In this document: positions 16,553 to 26,023 of the stretch, piece by piece | Numbering within the stretch: the stretch's first letter is position 1 | How the letters are laid out: the number at the start of each line of letters is the position of its first letter | Origin: Gemmatimonadota bacterium | GTDB lineage: Bacteria > Gemmatimonadota > Gemmatimonadetes > Gemmatimonadales > GWC2-71-9 | Reading direction: 5' to 3' | DNA: 64,000 nucleotides | NCBI GenBank assembly: GCA_016720805.1 | Contig: JADKJZ010000001.1 | Coordinates: 372,001 to 436,000, forward strand | The notes under the pieces: generated by a model | The model's database searches: none | Seen by the model: the letters and a program-made list of their open reading frames with translations, nothing else | What the model was told of the DNA's origin: nothing | Made by a program: the position numbers and the translations under genes

Positions 16553-17488
16553 GCCGTCTGCTGGTGACCGGCGCCGACGGCTTCGTCGGCCGATGGTTGG
16601 TGCGCGCGGCGCGTGCCAGCGGGCATCATGTCATCGCCGCCATCGCGCCCGAATCGCCGGATCCGGCCACGTGGCTCCGGCGATGAGCTGGCGGGCTGCG
16701 AGGCGGTCCGTGCGGACCTGCGCGACCCGGCCGGGCATCGCGGCGCTCGCTGCCACCGCGCCGAGGCGGTGATCCACCTCGCCGCGATGGCCTCGGCGCG
16801 GCTGCGCGCCGTGATCCGGCCGCCGCCATGCGCGTCAGCATGCCGGGCGACCGCCGCCCTCGCCGACGGGCTCGTACACGCGGGGCGCCCGACCTTTCTC
16901 CTCGTCTCGACGGGCGAGGTGTACGGTCGCGACCACAGCGGGCCGATCCCCGAGACGGCGTCGCTGGCCCCATGCTCTCCCTATGCGGCGAGCAAGGTCG
17001 GCGCCGAGGTCGCGGTGCTCGAAGTGCGCCGCCGCACCGGCCTGCCGGTGGTGATTGCCCGCCCTTTCCCGCACACCGGTCCGGGGCAGGCCCCGATCTA
17101 CGTGCTGCCGGCGCTGGCGGCGCGCCTCCGCGGGCAAAGCGGGCGGCGCCAGTGAAGATCCCGGTGGGCAACCTCATGTCCCGTGCGCGACCTCCTCGAT
17201 GTGCGCGACGTCGTCACGGCCTATCTTGCGCTGTTGGCGAAGGGTGTGCCCGGTGAGGCCTACAACGTGGCCAGCGGGACCGGTCACCGACTGACCGAGT
17301 GTTTCGAGATGCTCGCCCGACTCGCCGGCACCACGGCGCGTCCGGTGCAGGACGCTGCGCTGTTGCGCGCGGCCGATTTGCCGATCCTGATCGGGGACCC
17401 GACCCGGCTGCGCACCACGACCGGCTGGGCTCCCCAGATTTCCCTTGACCGCACCTTGCAGGACCTCGTACATGCCCAAGCGGACTGA
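16549..17488 (+). pseudogene. GDP-4-keto-6-deoxymannose reductase-like SDR, several frameshifts
   Basis: The gene starts with GTG overlapping the gmd stop (SRLLVTGADGFVGRWLVRAA). Its parts then jump between frames: first to 16686, a second part containing STGEVYGRDHSGPIPE, PYAASKVGAEVAV and IARPFPHTGPG up to 17155, then KIPVGNLM in a third frame, and finally VRDLLDVRDVVTAYLAL to the stop at 17488. At least four indels are needed, at about 16680, 16810-16850, 17150 and 17180. All SDR motifs are recognisable, so decay is recent or the sequence is faulty. The intact form would reduce the Gmd product to GDP-rhamnose or a relative. carB starts inside its last 17 bases. Confidence 0.8.
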
Positions 17489-20400
17489 TATCTCCTCGAT
17501 CCTCCTCCTTGGCTCCGGCCCGATCGTCATCGGGCAGGGCGCCGAGTTCGACTACTCCGGTACCCAGGCGGTGCGCGCGCTGAAGGAGGAGGGCTACCGG
17601 GTCATCCTGGTGAACTCGAATCCGGCGACGATCATGACCGACCCGGAACTCGCCGACGCCACCTACATCGAGCCGGTGACCCCCGAGTGGGTCGCCAAGG
17701 TGATCGAGCGCGAGCGCCCCGATGCGCTGCTGCCGACGATGGGCGGACAGACCGCGCTCAACGTCGCGATGGCGCTGGTGAAGGACGGCACGCTCGAGAA
17801 GTACGGCGTCGAGCTGATCGGCGCCAACGAGCGCGCCATCCGCGTCGCCGAGGATCGCTCGGAGTTTGCCGACGCGATGGTGCGGATCGGCCTCGCCACG
17901 CCGCGCGGCAACGTCGTGCGCACGCTGGAGGAAGGCCTCGCCGCGGTCGAGCAGACCGGCTACCCCGCCATCCTGCGCCCCTCCTTCACGCTCGGTGGCA
18001 CCGGTGGCGGCATCGCCTACAACCGCGACGAGTTCGTCACGATGCTGGCCCGCGGCCTTGAACTCTCGCCGGTCACCTCGGTGCTGGTCGAGCGCAGCAT
18101 CATCGGCTGGAAGGAGTACGAGCTCGAGGTGATGCGCGACGGCGCCGACAACGTCGTGATCGTCTGCTCGATCGAGAACCTCGATCCGATGGGCGTGCAC
18201 ACCGGCGACTCGATCACCTGCGCCCCCGCGATGACGCTGACCGACCGCGAGTATCAGGCGATGCGCGACGCCTCGATCAAGATCATCCGCGAGGTCGGCG
18301 TCGCCGCCGGCGGCTGCAACATCCAGTTCGCGGTGAACCCCGCCGACGGCGAGCAGTTGGTGATCGAGATGAATCCGCGCGTGTCGCGCTCCTCGGCGCT
18401 CGCCTCGAAGGCGACCGGCTTCCCGATCGCCCGCATCGGCGCGAAGGTCGCCGTCGGCTACACGCTCGACGAGTTGCCGAACGACATCACCAAGGTCACG
18501 CCGGCGTCGTTCGAGCCGGTGCTCGACTACGTCGTCGTCAAGATCCCGCGCTTCGCCTTCGAGAAGTTCCCGGCCGCCGAGCCGACGCTCACCACGCAGA
18601 TGAAGTCGGTCGGCGAGGCGATGGCGATCGGCCGCACCTTCAAGGAGGCGCTGCAGAAGGGCTTCCGCGGCCTCGAGACGGGGCGCGCCGGCTGGGTCAT
18701 CGGTGCCGGTCCGGTCGACGACCGCCTCGACGCCATCGACCGCGAGACGCTGCTCGCCGCGATCCGCCGGCCGACGCCGGAGCGGCTCTTCCAGGTCAAG
18801 CGCGCCCTCATCGCGAAGGTGTCGGTCGAGGACCTGCACGAGGCCTCGGGGATCGACCCCTGGTTCCTGCACCAGCTCGCCGAGCTGGTGGCGATGGAAG
18901 ACGAGTGGATCGCGCACCCGTATGGTGCCAACGATGAGGCCGACCGCGCCATCATCCTGCGGATGAAGCGCGCCGGCTTCTCCGACTGGCAGCTCGCCGA
19001 CCTCAAGTCGCTGGTCGAGGCCGACATCCGCACCACGCGGCATCGGCTCGGCCTCCGCCCGGTGTACAAGACGGTCGACACCTGCGCCGGCGAGTTCCCG
19101 TCGAGCACGCCCTATCTCTACTCCTGCTGGGACGAGGAGAACGAGGGTGGCCCGCGCCCCGACGAGACGCGCAAGACGGTGATCATCCTGGGCTCGGGCC
19201 CGAACCGCATCGGCCAGGGCGTCGAGTTCGACTACTGCTGCGTCCGGGCGACGCTCGCCTTCCGCGAGCTCGGCTATCGCACCGTGATGGTCAACTCGAA
19301 CCCCGAGACCGTCTCCACTGACTTCGACATCTCGGACGCACTCTACTTCGAGCCGCTGACGCTCGAGGACGTGCTGGAGATCGTCCACCTGGAGAAGCCG
19401 CTGGGCGTCGTGGTGCAGCTCGGCGGCCAGACGCCGCTCAAGCTCGCCAAGGGGCTCGAGGCCGCCGGGGTGCCGATCCTCGGCACGTCGCCCGACGCCA
19501 TCGATGCCGCCGAGGACCGCCAACGCTTCGAGGCGCTGGTGAACACCCTTGGCGTGCGCCAGCCGCCGGCCGGGACGGCGCGGACGATCGAGACCGCGCT
19601 GGAAGTGGCGGAGCGGATCGGCTATCCGGTGCTGGTCCGGCCGAGCTACGTCCTCGGCGGCCGGGCGATGCGAATCATCTACGACGCGCCCGAGCTGCGC
19701 GGCTTCTTCGACGAGGCGGCAGCGGTCGCCCCCGGCCATCCGGTGCTGATCGACTCCTTCCTCGAGGACGCCTTCGAGGCCGACGTCGACGCCATCTGCG
19801 ACGGCGAGTCGGTGATCATCGGCGGCGTGATGCAGCACATCGAAGAGGCCGGGATTCACTCCGGCGACTCGGCCTGCGTGATGCCGCCGTACCTGATCAC
19901 CGAGGAGCAGGTCGAGCAGATGCGGGCCCACACCCGGGCATTCGCGCTGGCGCTCGGGGTGGTCGGGCTGATCAACGTGCAGTACGCCGTCAAGAATGGC
20001 GTGGTCTACGTGATCGAGGTCAACCCGCGCGCCTCGCGCACCATCCCGTTCGTCTCGAAGACCACCGGCGTCCCGCTGGCGTCGCTCGCGGCGGCGGTCA
20101 TGATCGGGAAGAAGCTGGCGGACCTCGGCCTCCGCGACGATCCGCTGCAGCCGTATGTGGCGGTCAAGGAAGCGGTCTTCCCGTTCACCAAGTTCGCGGG
20201 TGTCGATGTCCGCCTCGGTCCCGAGATGAAGTCGACCGGCGAAGTCATGGGGATCGCCGACTCCTTCGGGATGGCGTTCGCCAAGGCGCAGGCCTCGGCC
20301 GATGGCGCGTTGCCGCTCAGCGGGACCGTCTTCGTGACGGTGAACGACCACGACAAGGGCTCGGTGGTGCCGATCGCCAGGCGCTTCCACGAGCTCGGCT

Positions 20401-20738
20401 TCCGGGTGCTCGCGACGACGGGCACCGCCAAGTACCTGCGGGCCCGCGGCGTCCCGGCAGAACGCGTGTTGAAGGTGTACGAGGGACGGCCGAACGCGAT
20501 CGACCTGATGGTGTCCGGGGAGATTCAGCTGCTGGTCAACACGCCGCTCGGCAAGTTGACGCAGATGGACGACCACTCGATGCGGCGCGCAGCGCTGCAG
20601 CACCACGTCCCGTACACCACGACGCTCTCCGCGGCCTCGGCGGCCGTCGACGCGATCATCGCGATGAAGAGCCGTCCGCTCGAGGTGCGCTCGCTGCAGG
20701 AGTGGCATCGCTTGGCTCGCGAGGCGACACCGGCGTGA
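17472..20738 (+). CDS. carB: Carbamoyl-phosphate synthase large subunit
   Basis: Makes carbamoyl phosphate for pyrimidine and arginine synthesis, with ammonia from CarA. It is 1088 residues, the normal length. Two homologous halves each carry an ATP-grasp domain (first half GSGPIVIGQGAEFDYSG and GGTGGGIAYNRDEF; second half GSGPNRIGQGVEFDYCC and LGGRAMRIIYD). The middle is the oligomerisation domain, and the C-terminal MGS-like domain (about 950-1070) is the allosteric site. I use the ATG at 17472. Its start lies in the broken reductase gene and its stop overlaps the murB GTG. carA is not in the window. Confidence 0.96.
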   Translation: MPKRTDISSILLLGSGPIVIGQGAEFDYSGTQAVRALKEEGYRVILVNSNPATIMTDPELADATYIEPVTPEWVAKVIERERPDALLPTMGGQTALNVAMALVKDGTLEKYGVELIGANERAIRVAEDRSEFADAMVRIGLATPRGNVVRTLEEGLAAVEQTGYPAILRPSFTLGGTGGGIAYNRDEFVTMLARGLELSPVTSVLVERSIIGWKEYELEVMRDGADNVVIVCSIENLDPMGVHTGDSITCAPAMTLTDREYQAMRDASIKIIREVGVAAGGCNIQFAVNPADGEQLVIEMNPRVSRSSALASKATGFPIARIGAKVAVGYTLDELPNDITKVTPASFEPVLDYVVVKIPRFAFEKFPAAEPTLTTQMKSVGEAMAIGRTFKEALQKGFRGLETGRAGWVIGAGPVDDRLDAIDRETLLAAIRRPTPERLFQVKRALIAKVSVEDLHEASGIDPWFLHQLAELVAMEDEWIAHPYGANDEADRAIILRMKRAGFSDWQLADLKSLVEADIRTTRHRLGLRPVYKTVDTCAGEFPSSTPYLYSCWDEENEGGPRPDETRKTVIILGSGPNRIGQGVEFDYCCVRATLAFRELGYRTVMVNSNPETVSTDFDISDALYFEPLTLEDVLEIVHLEKPLGVVVQLGGQTPLKLAKGLEAAGVPILGTSPDAIDAAEDRQRFEALVNTLGVRQPPAGTARTIETALEVAERIGYPVLVRPSYVLGGRAMRIIYDAPELRGFFDEAAAVAPGHPVLIDSFLEDAFEADVDAICDGESVIIGGVMQHIEEAGIHSGDSACVMPPYLITEEQVEQMRAHTRAFALALGVVGLINVQYAVKNGVVYVIEVNPRASRTIPFVSKTTGVPLASLAAAVMIGKKLADLGLRDDPLQPYVAVKEAVFPFTKFAGVDVRLGPEMKSTGEVMGIADSFGMAFAKAQASADGALPLSGTVFVTVNDHDKGSVVPIARRFHELGFRVLATTGTAKYLRARGVPAERVLKVYEGRPNAIDLMVSGEIQLLVNTPLGKLTQMDDHSMRRAALQHHVPYTTTLSAASAAVDAIIAMKSRPLEVRSLQEWHRLAREATPA

Positions 20739-21697
20739 CCACGGCGCGCGATCCCGGCTTTGCGGCCGCGTTGCGCGCGCGCGTGCAGGGTGACCTGCGC
20801 GAGGGCGAACCACTCTCGCGTTGGTCCACCTATCGCATCGGTGGCCCGGCCACCGTGCTGATGCCGGCCAATGCCGAAGATGTCGCCATCGCGGTCCGGA
20901 TGGCGGCGGAGGCCGGCGTGTCCTGGTTCGCCCTCGGCCTCGGCTCCAACCTCCTCTTTCCCGACGCCGGCCTCGACGCGCTGGTGATCCGGATGGGGAA
21001 GGGCCTCGATGCACTCCGCCAGGAGGGCGATCGCTGGACGCTGGGGGCCGGGCTCCCTGCGCCGCTTGCCGCCAAGCGGACCGCGGCGGCGGGGTGGGCC
21101 GGGATCCACAAGATGGTCGGCGTGCCAGGGAGTGTCGGCGGCGGGATCGTGATGAACGCCGGCTGCCACGGCGCGGAGTGGCGCGATACCGTCGTCTCGG
21201 TGCTGGTGATGGACGCGTCGGGGCACGACCGCGTCGTCGCGGCAGCCGAGGCCGGCTTCTCGTATCGGCGCAGCCAGCTCGGTCACGTGGTCGTGCTCGA
21301 GACCACGTGCGCGCTCTCGGCCGCGGACCCGGTGCATCTCGAGGCCGAGACGGAGGAACTCTACAAGTGGCGCCGCGAGGGGACCCCGTTCAACCAGCCC
21401 TGCTGCGGCTCGGTCTTCCAGAATCCGGTGCTGCCGGCCGATTGGGCAGAAGGCAACCCGCGCACCAGCGGGCAGTGCATTGACGCGACGGGGCTCAAGG
21501 GACTCCGTGTCGGCGGCGTGGAAGTCTCCCCGATGCACGCGAACTATTTCGTCAACACCGGCGACGGCACCGCCGCCGATGTGATCGCGCTGATGCAGCA
21601 GGTACGGCATCGGGTGAGGGAACGGTGGAGCGTGGAGTTGGTGCCGGAGGTGAAGCTTATCGGCACGCAGGGCGACGTGATCACGCTCGGTCGTTAG
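20735..21697 (+). CDS. murB: UDP-N-acetylenolpyruvoylglucosamine reductase
   Basis: FAD enzyme reducing the enolpyruvyl group to give UDP-MurNAc for peptidoglycan. It is 320 residues. FAD-binding blocks are WSTYRIGGPA, GLGSNLLFPD and GVPGSVGGGIVMNAGCHG. The active site has SYRRSQLG and PCCGSVFQNP, where the Ser or Cys donates a proton; the C-terminal VNTGDGTAADV supports the type IIb pattern. It starts with GTG overlapping the carB stop. Its own stop TAG (21695-21697) is the end of the first heptamer TCGTTAG of the downstream repeat array. Confidence 0.94.
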   Translation: MTTARDPGFAAALRARVQGDLREGEPLSRWSTYRIGGPATVLMPANAEDVAIAVRMAAEAGVSWFALGLGSNLLFPDAGLDALVIRMGKGLDALRQEGDRWTLGAGLPAPLAAKRTAAAGWAGIHKMVGVPGSVGGGIVMNAGCHGAEWRDTVVSVLVMDASGHDRVVAAAEAGFSYRRSQLGHVVVLETTCALSAADPVHLEAETEELYKWRREGTPFNQPCCGSVFQNPVLPADWAEGNPRTSGQCIDATGLKGLRVGGVEVSPMHANYFVNTGDGTAADVIALMQQVRHRVRERWSVELVPEVKLIGTQGDVITLGR

Positions 21698-21811
21698 CCG
21701 TTAGTCGTTGGTCATTAGAAAGGTCCTTCGACTTCGCCCGCTTCGCGGGCTTCGCTCAGGATGACAACCCACCCTTCTAACGACTAACGACTAACGACTA
21801 ACGACCAATGA
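21691..21811. repeat. Inverted heptamer arrays around an AGGTCC-GGATGAC element
   Basis: The left arm is TCGTTAG, CCGTTAG, TCGTTGG, TCATTAG (21691-21718). The right arm is CTAACGA four times and CCAATGA (21777-21811), the inverse complement. Between them sits the element from AGGTCC to GGATGAC (21721-21764), with a hairpin GCCCGC-TTC-GCGGGC inside. It fills the space between the convergent murB and kinase genes. The murB stop lies in the first unit, and the kinase stop (CTA at 21812-21814) is in phase with the right-arm units. Confidence 0.92.
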
Positions 21812-24415
21812 CTATTCCTTCCCCACCGTATCCGCCCTCACCCGTTCCGCCTCCCCCTTCCTCCCCAACGCTTCATACTCCGCCGCCATATCCGTCCGCG
21901 CCGCCTTCAGGTACGACACCGACGGCTCCGCTTGCGTGACCAGGATGTCGAACCCCGCCTTCGTTTCGTCCAGCGCCTCCGCATATCGCTTCTGCCGTAG
22001 CATTGAGCGACCGAGCTTGAGCCGGGCGATCGCGGTGTTGACGTGGGTGCCCCCCTGCGAGGCGGTGAAGATCCGCTTCGCCTCGCGGAAGAGGGCTTCG
22101 GCGGCGCGATAGTCCTCGCGGCCGTTGGCGACGGCGCCGAGGTTCGAGATGGCAATGCCGGTGCGCCAGTCATCGGGGCCGTGGACCTGTTGGTAGATGG
22201 CGCGGACGCGCTGGTAGGAAGCCTCGGCCTCGTCGAAGTGCTTGGCAGCGAGATCCAGCGACGCCAGCTCGTTGAGGGCCGATGCCACGCGCGGGTGATT
22301 CGGACCTGCCGTTCGCTGCTGGATGGCGAGGGCCTCGCTGAGCAGCGCACGTGCTTCGTCGGGACGCTCGAGGCGGCTCACCGCGCGCCCGACCTGCGTG
22401 ATCGCCGACGCCGTCGTGGGATTGTCGGTGCCGTACCAGGCGCGAATGATGTCGAGTGCCTGGCGCTGTTCCTGTTCGGAGAGGGCGTAGTCGCCGCGCT
22501 GGAAGGCGCTGGCGCCAAGGTTGGTGTGGATCTCCGCCACCGAAGGATGGCGCGGGCCACGGGTGGCGAGGAGCAAGGGGAGCGCCTCGCGATGCAGCGA
22601 GTCGGCGCGCGCGTATTCGCCGGCATAGAAGTAGGTCGCGGCGAGGTGCACCATCGCCGTCGCACGCAGCAGCGGGTCGGCCGTCCGGCGGGCCAGCAGC
22701 ACCGAGTCCTGGATCGCCCGGGCGGCCTTGTATTCGCCACGCTCCTGCAAGACCGCGCCGAGCGCGGCCATCGCCTCGACAATCGCGGGGTCGCCAGCGG
22801 GATAGGTTGTGCGCGCCATGGTGAGGCCTGCGCGCACCAGCGACTCAGCCGGCGCGAGCTGCGCCTGGTCGACGCGCAGGAGGCCCAGGGCCACCAGCCC
22901 GGCGGCGACGTCGCGATGGACCGGGCCGTGCAAGGCGCGTTGCCGCGCCAGGGCTCGGGTCAGCAGCGTGTCGGCTCGGTCGTAGTCACCGAGGTGCTGG
23001 TGGATCGTGCCCAGCGTCGCAAACAGCTCGGCCTGGCCCTCGGGGTCCCGATCGAGCACCGCGGCTTCCTGTTCGCCGCGCTCGAGCAAGCCGCGAACCG
23101 ACAGCGAGTCGGCGGGGCCGGCATCGTCACCGCCCCCAGAGAACAGCCCCATCGTGAAGCGTTGAATCCGTTCGGCCCGGCGCGCCTCGAGTTGCGCCGC
23201 GTCGCGGGCGTCGGCCAGACGGATCGTGTAGTAGGTCACCAATCCGATCGCGGCGATCACCACCGTGGTGGCGGCCGTGACCTCGCGCCACCGACGGCGC
23301 AGCAACTTGCCAGTCCGATACCGCCACCGCGCGGGATGGGCTTCGAGCGGCTCACCGGCGAGGAAGTGGTCGATGTCTCGCGCGAATGCCTCGACCGTTC
23401 CGTAGCGCAGCGCCGGGTCGCGCTGGATTGCGGTCAACGTGAGGATGTCGAGGTCGCGCCAGGTCGCGTCGTTGCCCGTCCGGCGGCCGTGCCGTGCAGC
23501 GGCGAGTGAGGGACGGACCGGGGGTTCGGTCAGGCGACGCGCGACGGCATCGGGGCCCCCGAACGGGCGCTGTCCGGCGAGCAACTCGTAGAGGATCACC
23601 CCGAGCGCATGGACGTCGGTCTGCGCGCTGACGATCCCTTCGGCGAGCTGCTCCGGGGCAGCGTACGCCGGGGTCAGCATCCCGGCGCCGGTCTGCGTCT
23701 GCACCGGGTCTTCGGTGTCCTCAAGGTGCTTGGCGATACCGAAGTCGAGCAGGGCGACGCGCCCATCGGCGCCGACGAGGATATTGGACGGCTTCAAGTC
23801 GCGATGGATGACGGCTCGCGCGTGGGCATACTGCACTGCCTCGCACGCGGCCCGCAACAGCCGGAGCCGCTCGGTGATCGTCAGTTGGCGGCGCTCGCAG
23901 TAGTCCGTCAGATGCTCGCCCTCGACGTACTCCATCACGAACCACGGCGTCCCATCCTCGAGCGCGCCGGCGTCGTGCAGCTGCGCGATCCCCGGGTGCA
24001 CCAGGCGCGCCAGCGTCCGCTGCTCCCTTCGAAAGCGCGCGCGACGTGCGGGCGAGAGCCAGGCATCGCGGAGGATCTTCAGCGCGGCCTCGGTCCCGAG
24101 ATCGTCGCGGGCGACGAGATAGACGATCCCCATCCCGCCCTCGCCGAGTTGGCGCACGATGCGGTAGGGCCCGAACGCGCCGTCGGCGGGAGCAGCGGGC
24201 GCCGCGAGCAGGTCGGCCGCCATCGCGCCGATGCGGACGCCGAGCAGGTCGCCGTCGGCCGCATCGGCGACCAGCATCGCCCGGACGCGGCTCACCACCT
24301 CGGGGTCGTCGCCGGCCCAGGTGTGCAGCATTGCCTCGCGTTGGTCGGCAGGCAGCTCGAGGGCCCGATGGAAGAGGGCCATGGCGCGGGCGTGGCGTGC
24401 AGCCGGTGAGGTCAT
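21812..24415 (-). CDS. Ser/Thr protein kinase with TPR sensor domain
   Basis: An 867-residue PknB-type kinase. The glycine loop GEGGMG is near residue 90, the catalytic HRDLKPSNI near 200, DFGIAKHL near 224 and TPAYAAPEQL after that, so the kinase is complete. A helix-rich stretch rich in aspartate and alanine lies before the catalytic domain, and one transmembrane helix (TVVIAAIGLVTYYTI) is near 390. About 430 residues of tetratricopeptide repeats follow, probably outside the cytoplasm. The ATG at 24415 overlaps the sigma-factor stop, so the two are made together. This sigma-kinase pair is common in Acidobacteria and Gemmatimonadota. Targets are unknown. Confidence 0.9.
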   Translation of the reverse strand: MTSPAARHARAMALFHRALELPADQREAMLHTWAGDDPEVVSRVRAMLVADAADGDLLGVRIGAMAADLLAAPAAPADGAFGPYRIVRQLGEGGMGIVYLVARDDLGTEAALKILRDAWLSPARRARFRREQRTLARLVHPGIAQLHDAGALEDGTPWFVMEYVEGEHLTDYCERRQLTITERLRLLRAACEAVQYAHARAVIHRDLKPSNILVGADGRVALLDFGIAKHLEDTEDPVQTQTGAGMLTPAYAAPEQLAEGIVSAQTDVHALGVILYELLAGQRPFGGPDAVARRLTEPPVRPSLAAARHGRRTGNDATWRDLDILTLTAIQRDPALRYGTVEAFARDIDHFLAGEPLEAHPARWRYRTGKLLRRRWREVTAATTVVIAAIGLVTYYTIRLADARDAAQLEARRAERIQRFTMGLFSGGGDDAGPADSLSVRGLLERGEQEAAVLDRDPEGQAELFATLGTIHQHLGDYDRADTLLTRALARQRALHGPVHRDVAAGLVALGLLRVDQAQLAPAESLVRAGLTMARTTYPAGDPAIVEAMAALGAVLQERGEYKAARAIQDSVLLARRTADPLLRATAMVHLAATYFYAGEYARADSLHREALPLLLATRGPRHPSVAEIHTNLGASAFQRGDYALSEQEQRQALDIIRAWYGTDNPTTASAITQVGRAVSRLERPDEARALLSEALAIQQRTAGPNHPRVASALNELASLDLAAKHFDEAEASYQRVRAIYQQVHGPDDWRTGIAISNLGAVANGREDYRAAEALFREAKRIFTASQGGTHVNTAIARLKLGRSMLRQKRYAEALDETKAGFDILVTQAEPSVSYLKAARTDMAAEYEALGRKGEAERVRADTVGKE

Positions 24416-24942
24416 GCGGGGGTGGCGCCGAGTTCGGTGGCGAGCCACGCCCGCGCCGCGCGCCAGTCGCGCAAGACCGTGGCCTCGGAAATGGTCAGCA
24501 GTTCGGCGATTTCCTCGACGCTGAGTCCGCCGAAGTAGCGTGCCTCCACCACGGCCGCCTGGCGCGGCGACAACTTGGCGAGGTCGGCGAGCGACGCATC
24601 GAGCGCGAGCAGACTGCCGGCGGTGCCGAGGTGGTTGGTCAGCTCCTCGTCAAAGGTCACCAGGATGGCATCGGGACCGCCGCGCTTCACGGCGTGCCGT
24701 TGGCGCGCCGCCTCGACCAGCACCTGACGCATTGCCCGGGCGGCAATCCGGCGGAAGTGCAGCGCGGAGGTGACTTCGAAGCCGGGTGAGCGGGCGAGCT
24801 TGGCCCACGCCTCGTGTACCAGCGCGGTGGGGTTGAGCGTGGCGGTCGGATGGTCGCGGCGCACCTGCGCCGCCAGCGCGCGCAGTTCGGCGTAGGCGGC
24901 AGTGAAGAGGACGTCGAGGGTGTCGCGATCGACTCGGGACAT
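24412..24942 (-). CDS. ECF-type RNA polymerase sigma factor
   Basis: A 176-residue sigma factor of the ECF group that is typically found beside Ser/Thr kinases. Region 2 is seen in TLNPTALVHEAWAKLAR and HFRRIAARAMRQVLVEAARQ, and region 4 in LSPRQAAVVEARYFGGLSVE with the helix-turn-helix EEIAELLTISEATVLRDWR. No anti-sigma factor is adjacent; the kinase downstream, overlapping by four bases, is the likely regulator, possibly by phosphorylation. Target promoters are not known. Confidence 0.9.
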   Translation of the reverse strand: MSRVDRDTLDVLFTAAYAELRALAAQVRRDHPTATLNPTALVHEAWAKLARSPGFEVTSALHFRRIAARAMRQVLVEAARQRHAVKRGGPDAILVTFDEELTNHLGTAGSLLALDASLADLAKLSPRQAAVVEARYFGGLSVEEIAELLTISEATVLRDWRAARAWLATELGATPA

Positions 24943-25124
24943 GCAGGGGCGTCCTCAAGGGGGAGGCGCTGGGGCAAAGGTCGGATGGACTGGGGGGCGG
25001 TGGCCTTCCGAATCTACCGCCTGCCGGCAGGGCGGGGGAGAGGCGGCGGGCGGATCGTGACGGATTCACGGGGGCTTTGGCGCAAAGGAGAGTAAGCCCG
25101 AGCTTTTCCCCAATGGAGGTCCCC

Positions 25125-26018
25125 ATGTGCCGTCTCGTTCTCTCGCTCTCCCTGGCCATCCTCACCGCCTGTGGCGGCGGCTCGCCCACCGGCCCTGGCG
25201 GGGGCGGCAACGGGACCGACAAGGTCACCGCCTCGATCGACGGGCAGGCCTTCACCGGCGCCACCATCCAGGCCAATCCGGTCTCGACCGTCCCCGGCAG
25301 CCTCGCGTTCCAGGCCACCCAGGTGGTCGGGGGCGCCGCGCGGAGCATCGCGATGTACCTCGCGTTCATCCCGGGGCCGGGCACCTATCCGCTCGGGATG
25401 AATATCGGCACCTCGCCCGGCGGCACGGTCACGCTCGTCAACGGCGTGAACGGCTTCACGACGCCGCTCTCCGGTGCGGCCGGCAGCGTCACCATCACCT
25501 CGCTCACCGCGACACGTGTGGCCGGCACCTTCACCTTCACGGCGACCGCAACGCTCGGCACGGCGACCACGACCGTGACCAATGGTGTCTTCGACGTGCC
25601 GTTGTCCACCGGTTACGTCGTGCCAACAGCCGACCTCGCGGGCAGCACCATGACCGCGACGATCAACGGGACGCCGCAGGTGAGTGCGACGCTGAGCGGC
25701 ATTGGCGGTGGCGCGACGACACGCGTCGTGGGTGGGATGAATCTGGAGTATTCGATCAGTATCACGGTCGGCCCGATCACCACGCCAGGCTCGGGCGCAC
25801 TCACCGGCTTCACGGTGCCGACCCGACGGGTCACGATCACCCGGGTGGGGACCGCGCAGTCATGGGGTGGAGTGGGCAACGACAACGGGACGCTCAATAT
25901 CACCACGCTGACGCCAACCCGCATCGCCGGCACCTTCTCGGGGACGCTGGCTCCGAATGCGCAAACGACCGGGACGCTGACGATCACCAATGGCGCGTTC
26001 AACGTGCGGACGCCGTAG
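25125..26018 (+). CDS. Secreted beta-rich lipoprotein, function unknown
   Basis: A 297-residue lipoprotein. The signal MCRLVLSLSLAILTACGG carries the lipobox LTAC, followed by a Gly/Ser/Pro tether. The rest is Thr/Gly/Val-rich with alternating hydrophobic residues, likely beta sandwich. Two halves look alike: each ends in a TVTNGVF or LTITNGAF block, and each contains a TRVAGTFTFTA or TRIAGTFSGTL block, so an internal duplication is likely. GGAGG lies 5 bases before the ATG at 25125. It is divergent from the sigma-kinase unit and could be its target, though that is guesswork. I do not recognise a named family. Confidence 0.65.
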   Translation: MCRLVLSLSLAILTACGGGSPTGPGGGGNGTDKVTASIDGQAFTGATIQANPVSTVPGSLAFQATQVVGGAARSIAMYLAFIPGPGTYPLGMNIGTSPGGTVTLVNGVNGFTTPLSGAAGSVTITSLTATRVAGTFTFTATATLGTATTTVTNGVFDVPLSTGYVVPTADLAGSTMTATINGTPQVSATLSGIGGGATTRVVGGMNLEYSISITVGPITTPGSGALTGFTVPTRRVTITRVGTAQSWGGVGNDNGTLNITTLTPTRIAGTFSGTLAPNAQTTGTLTITNGAFNVRTP

Positions 26019-26023
26019 GCGGG

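Noticed and set aside
17214..21014. Very long open frame on the minus strand (over 1200 codons)
   Set aside because: It is antisense to carB and murB, has arginine/histidine-rich low-complexity translation and no domain. It results from high GC at third positions.
25020..25031. Palindrome CCTGCCGGCAGG as an operator for the sigma-kinase or lipoprotein gene
   Set aside because: A single GC-only palindrome is expected often in such GC-rich sequence and it has no second copy.
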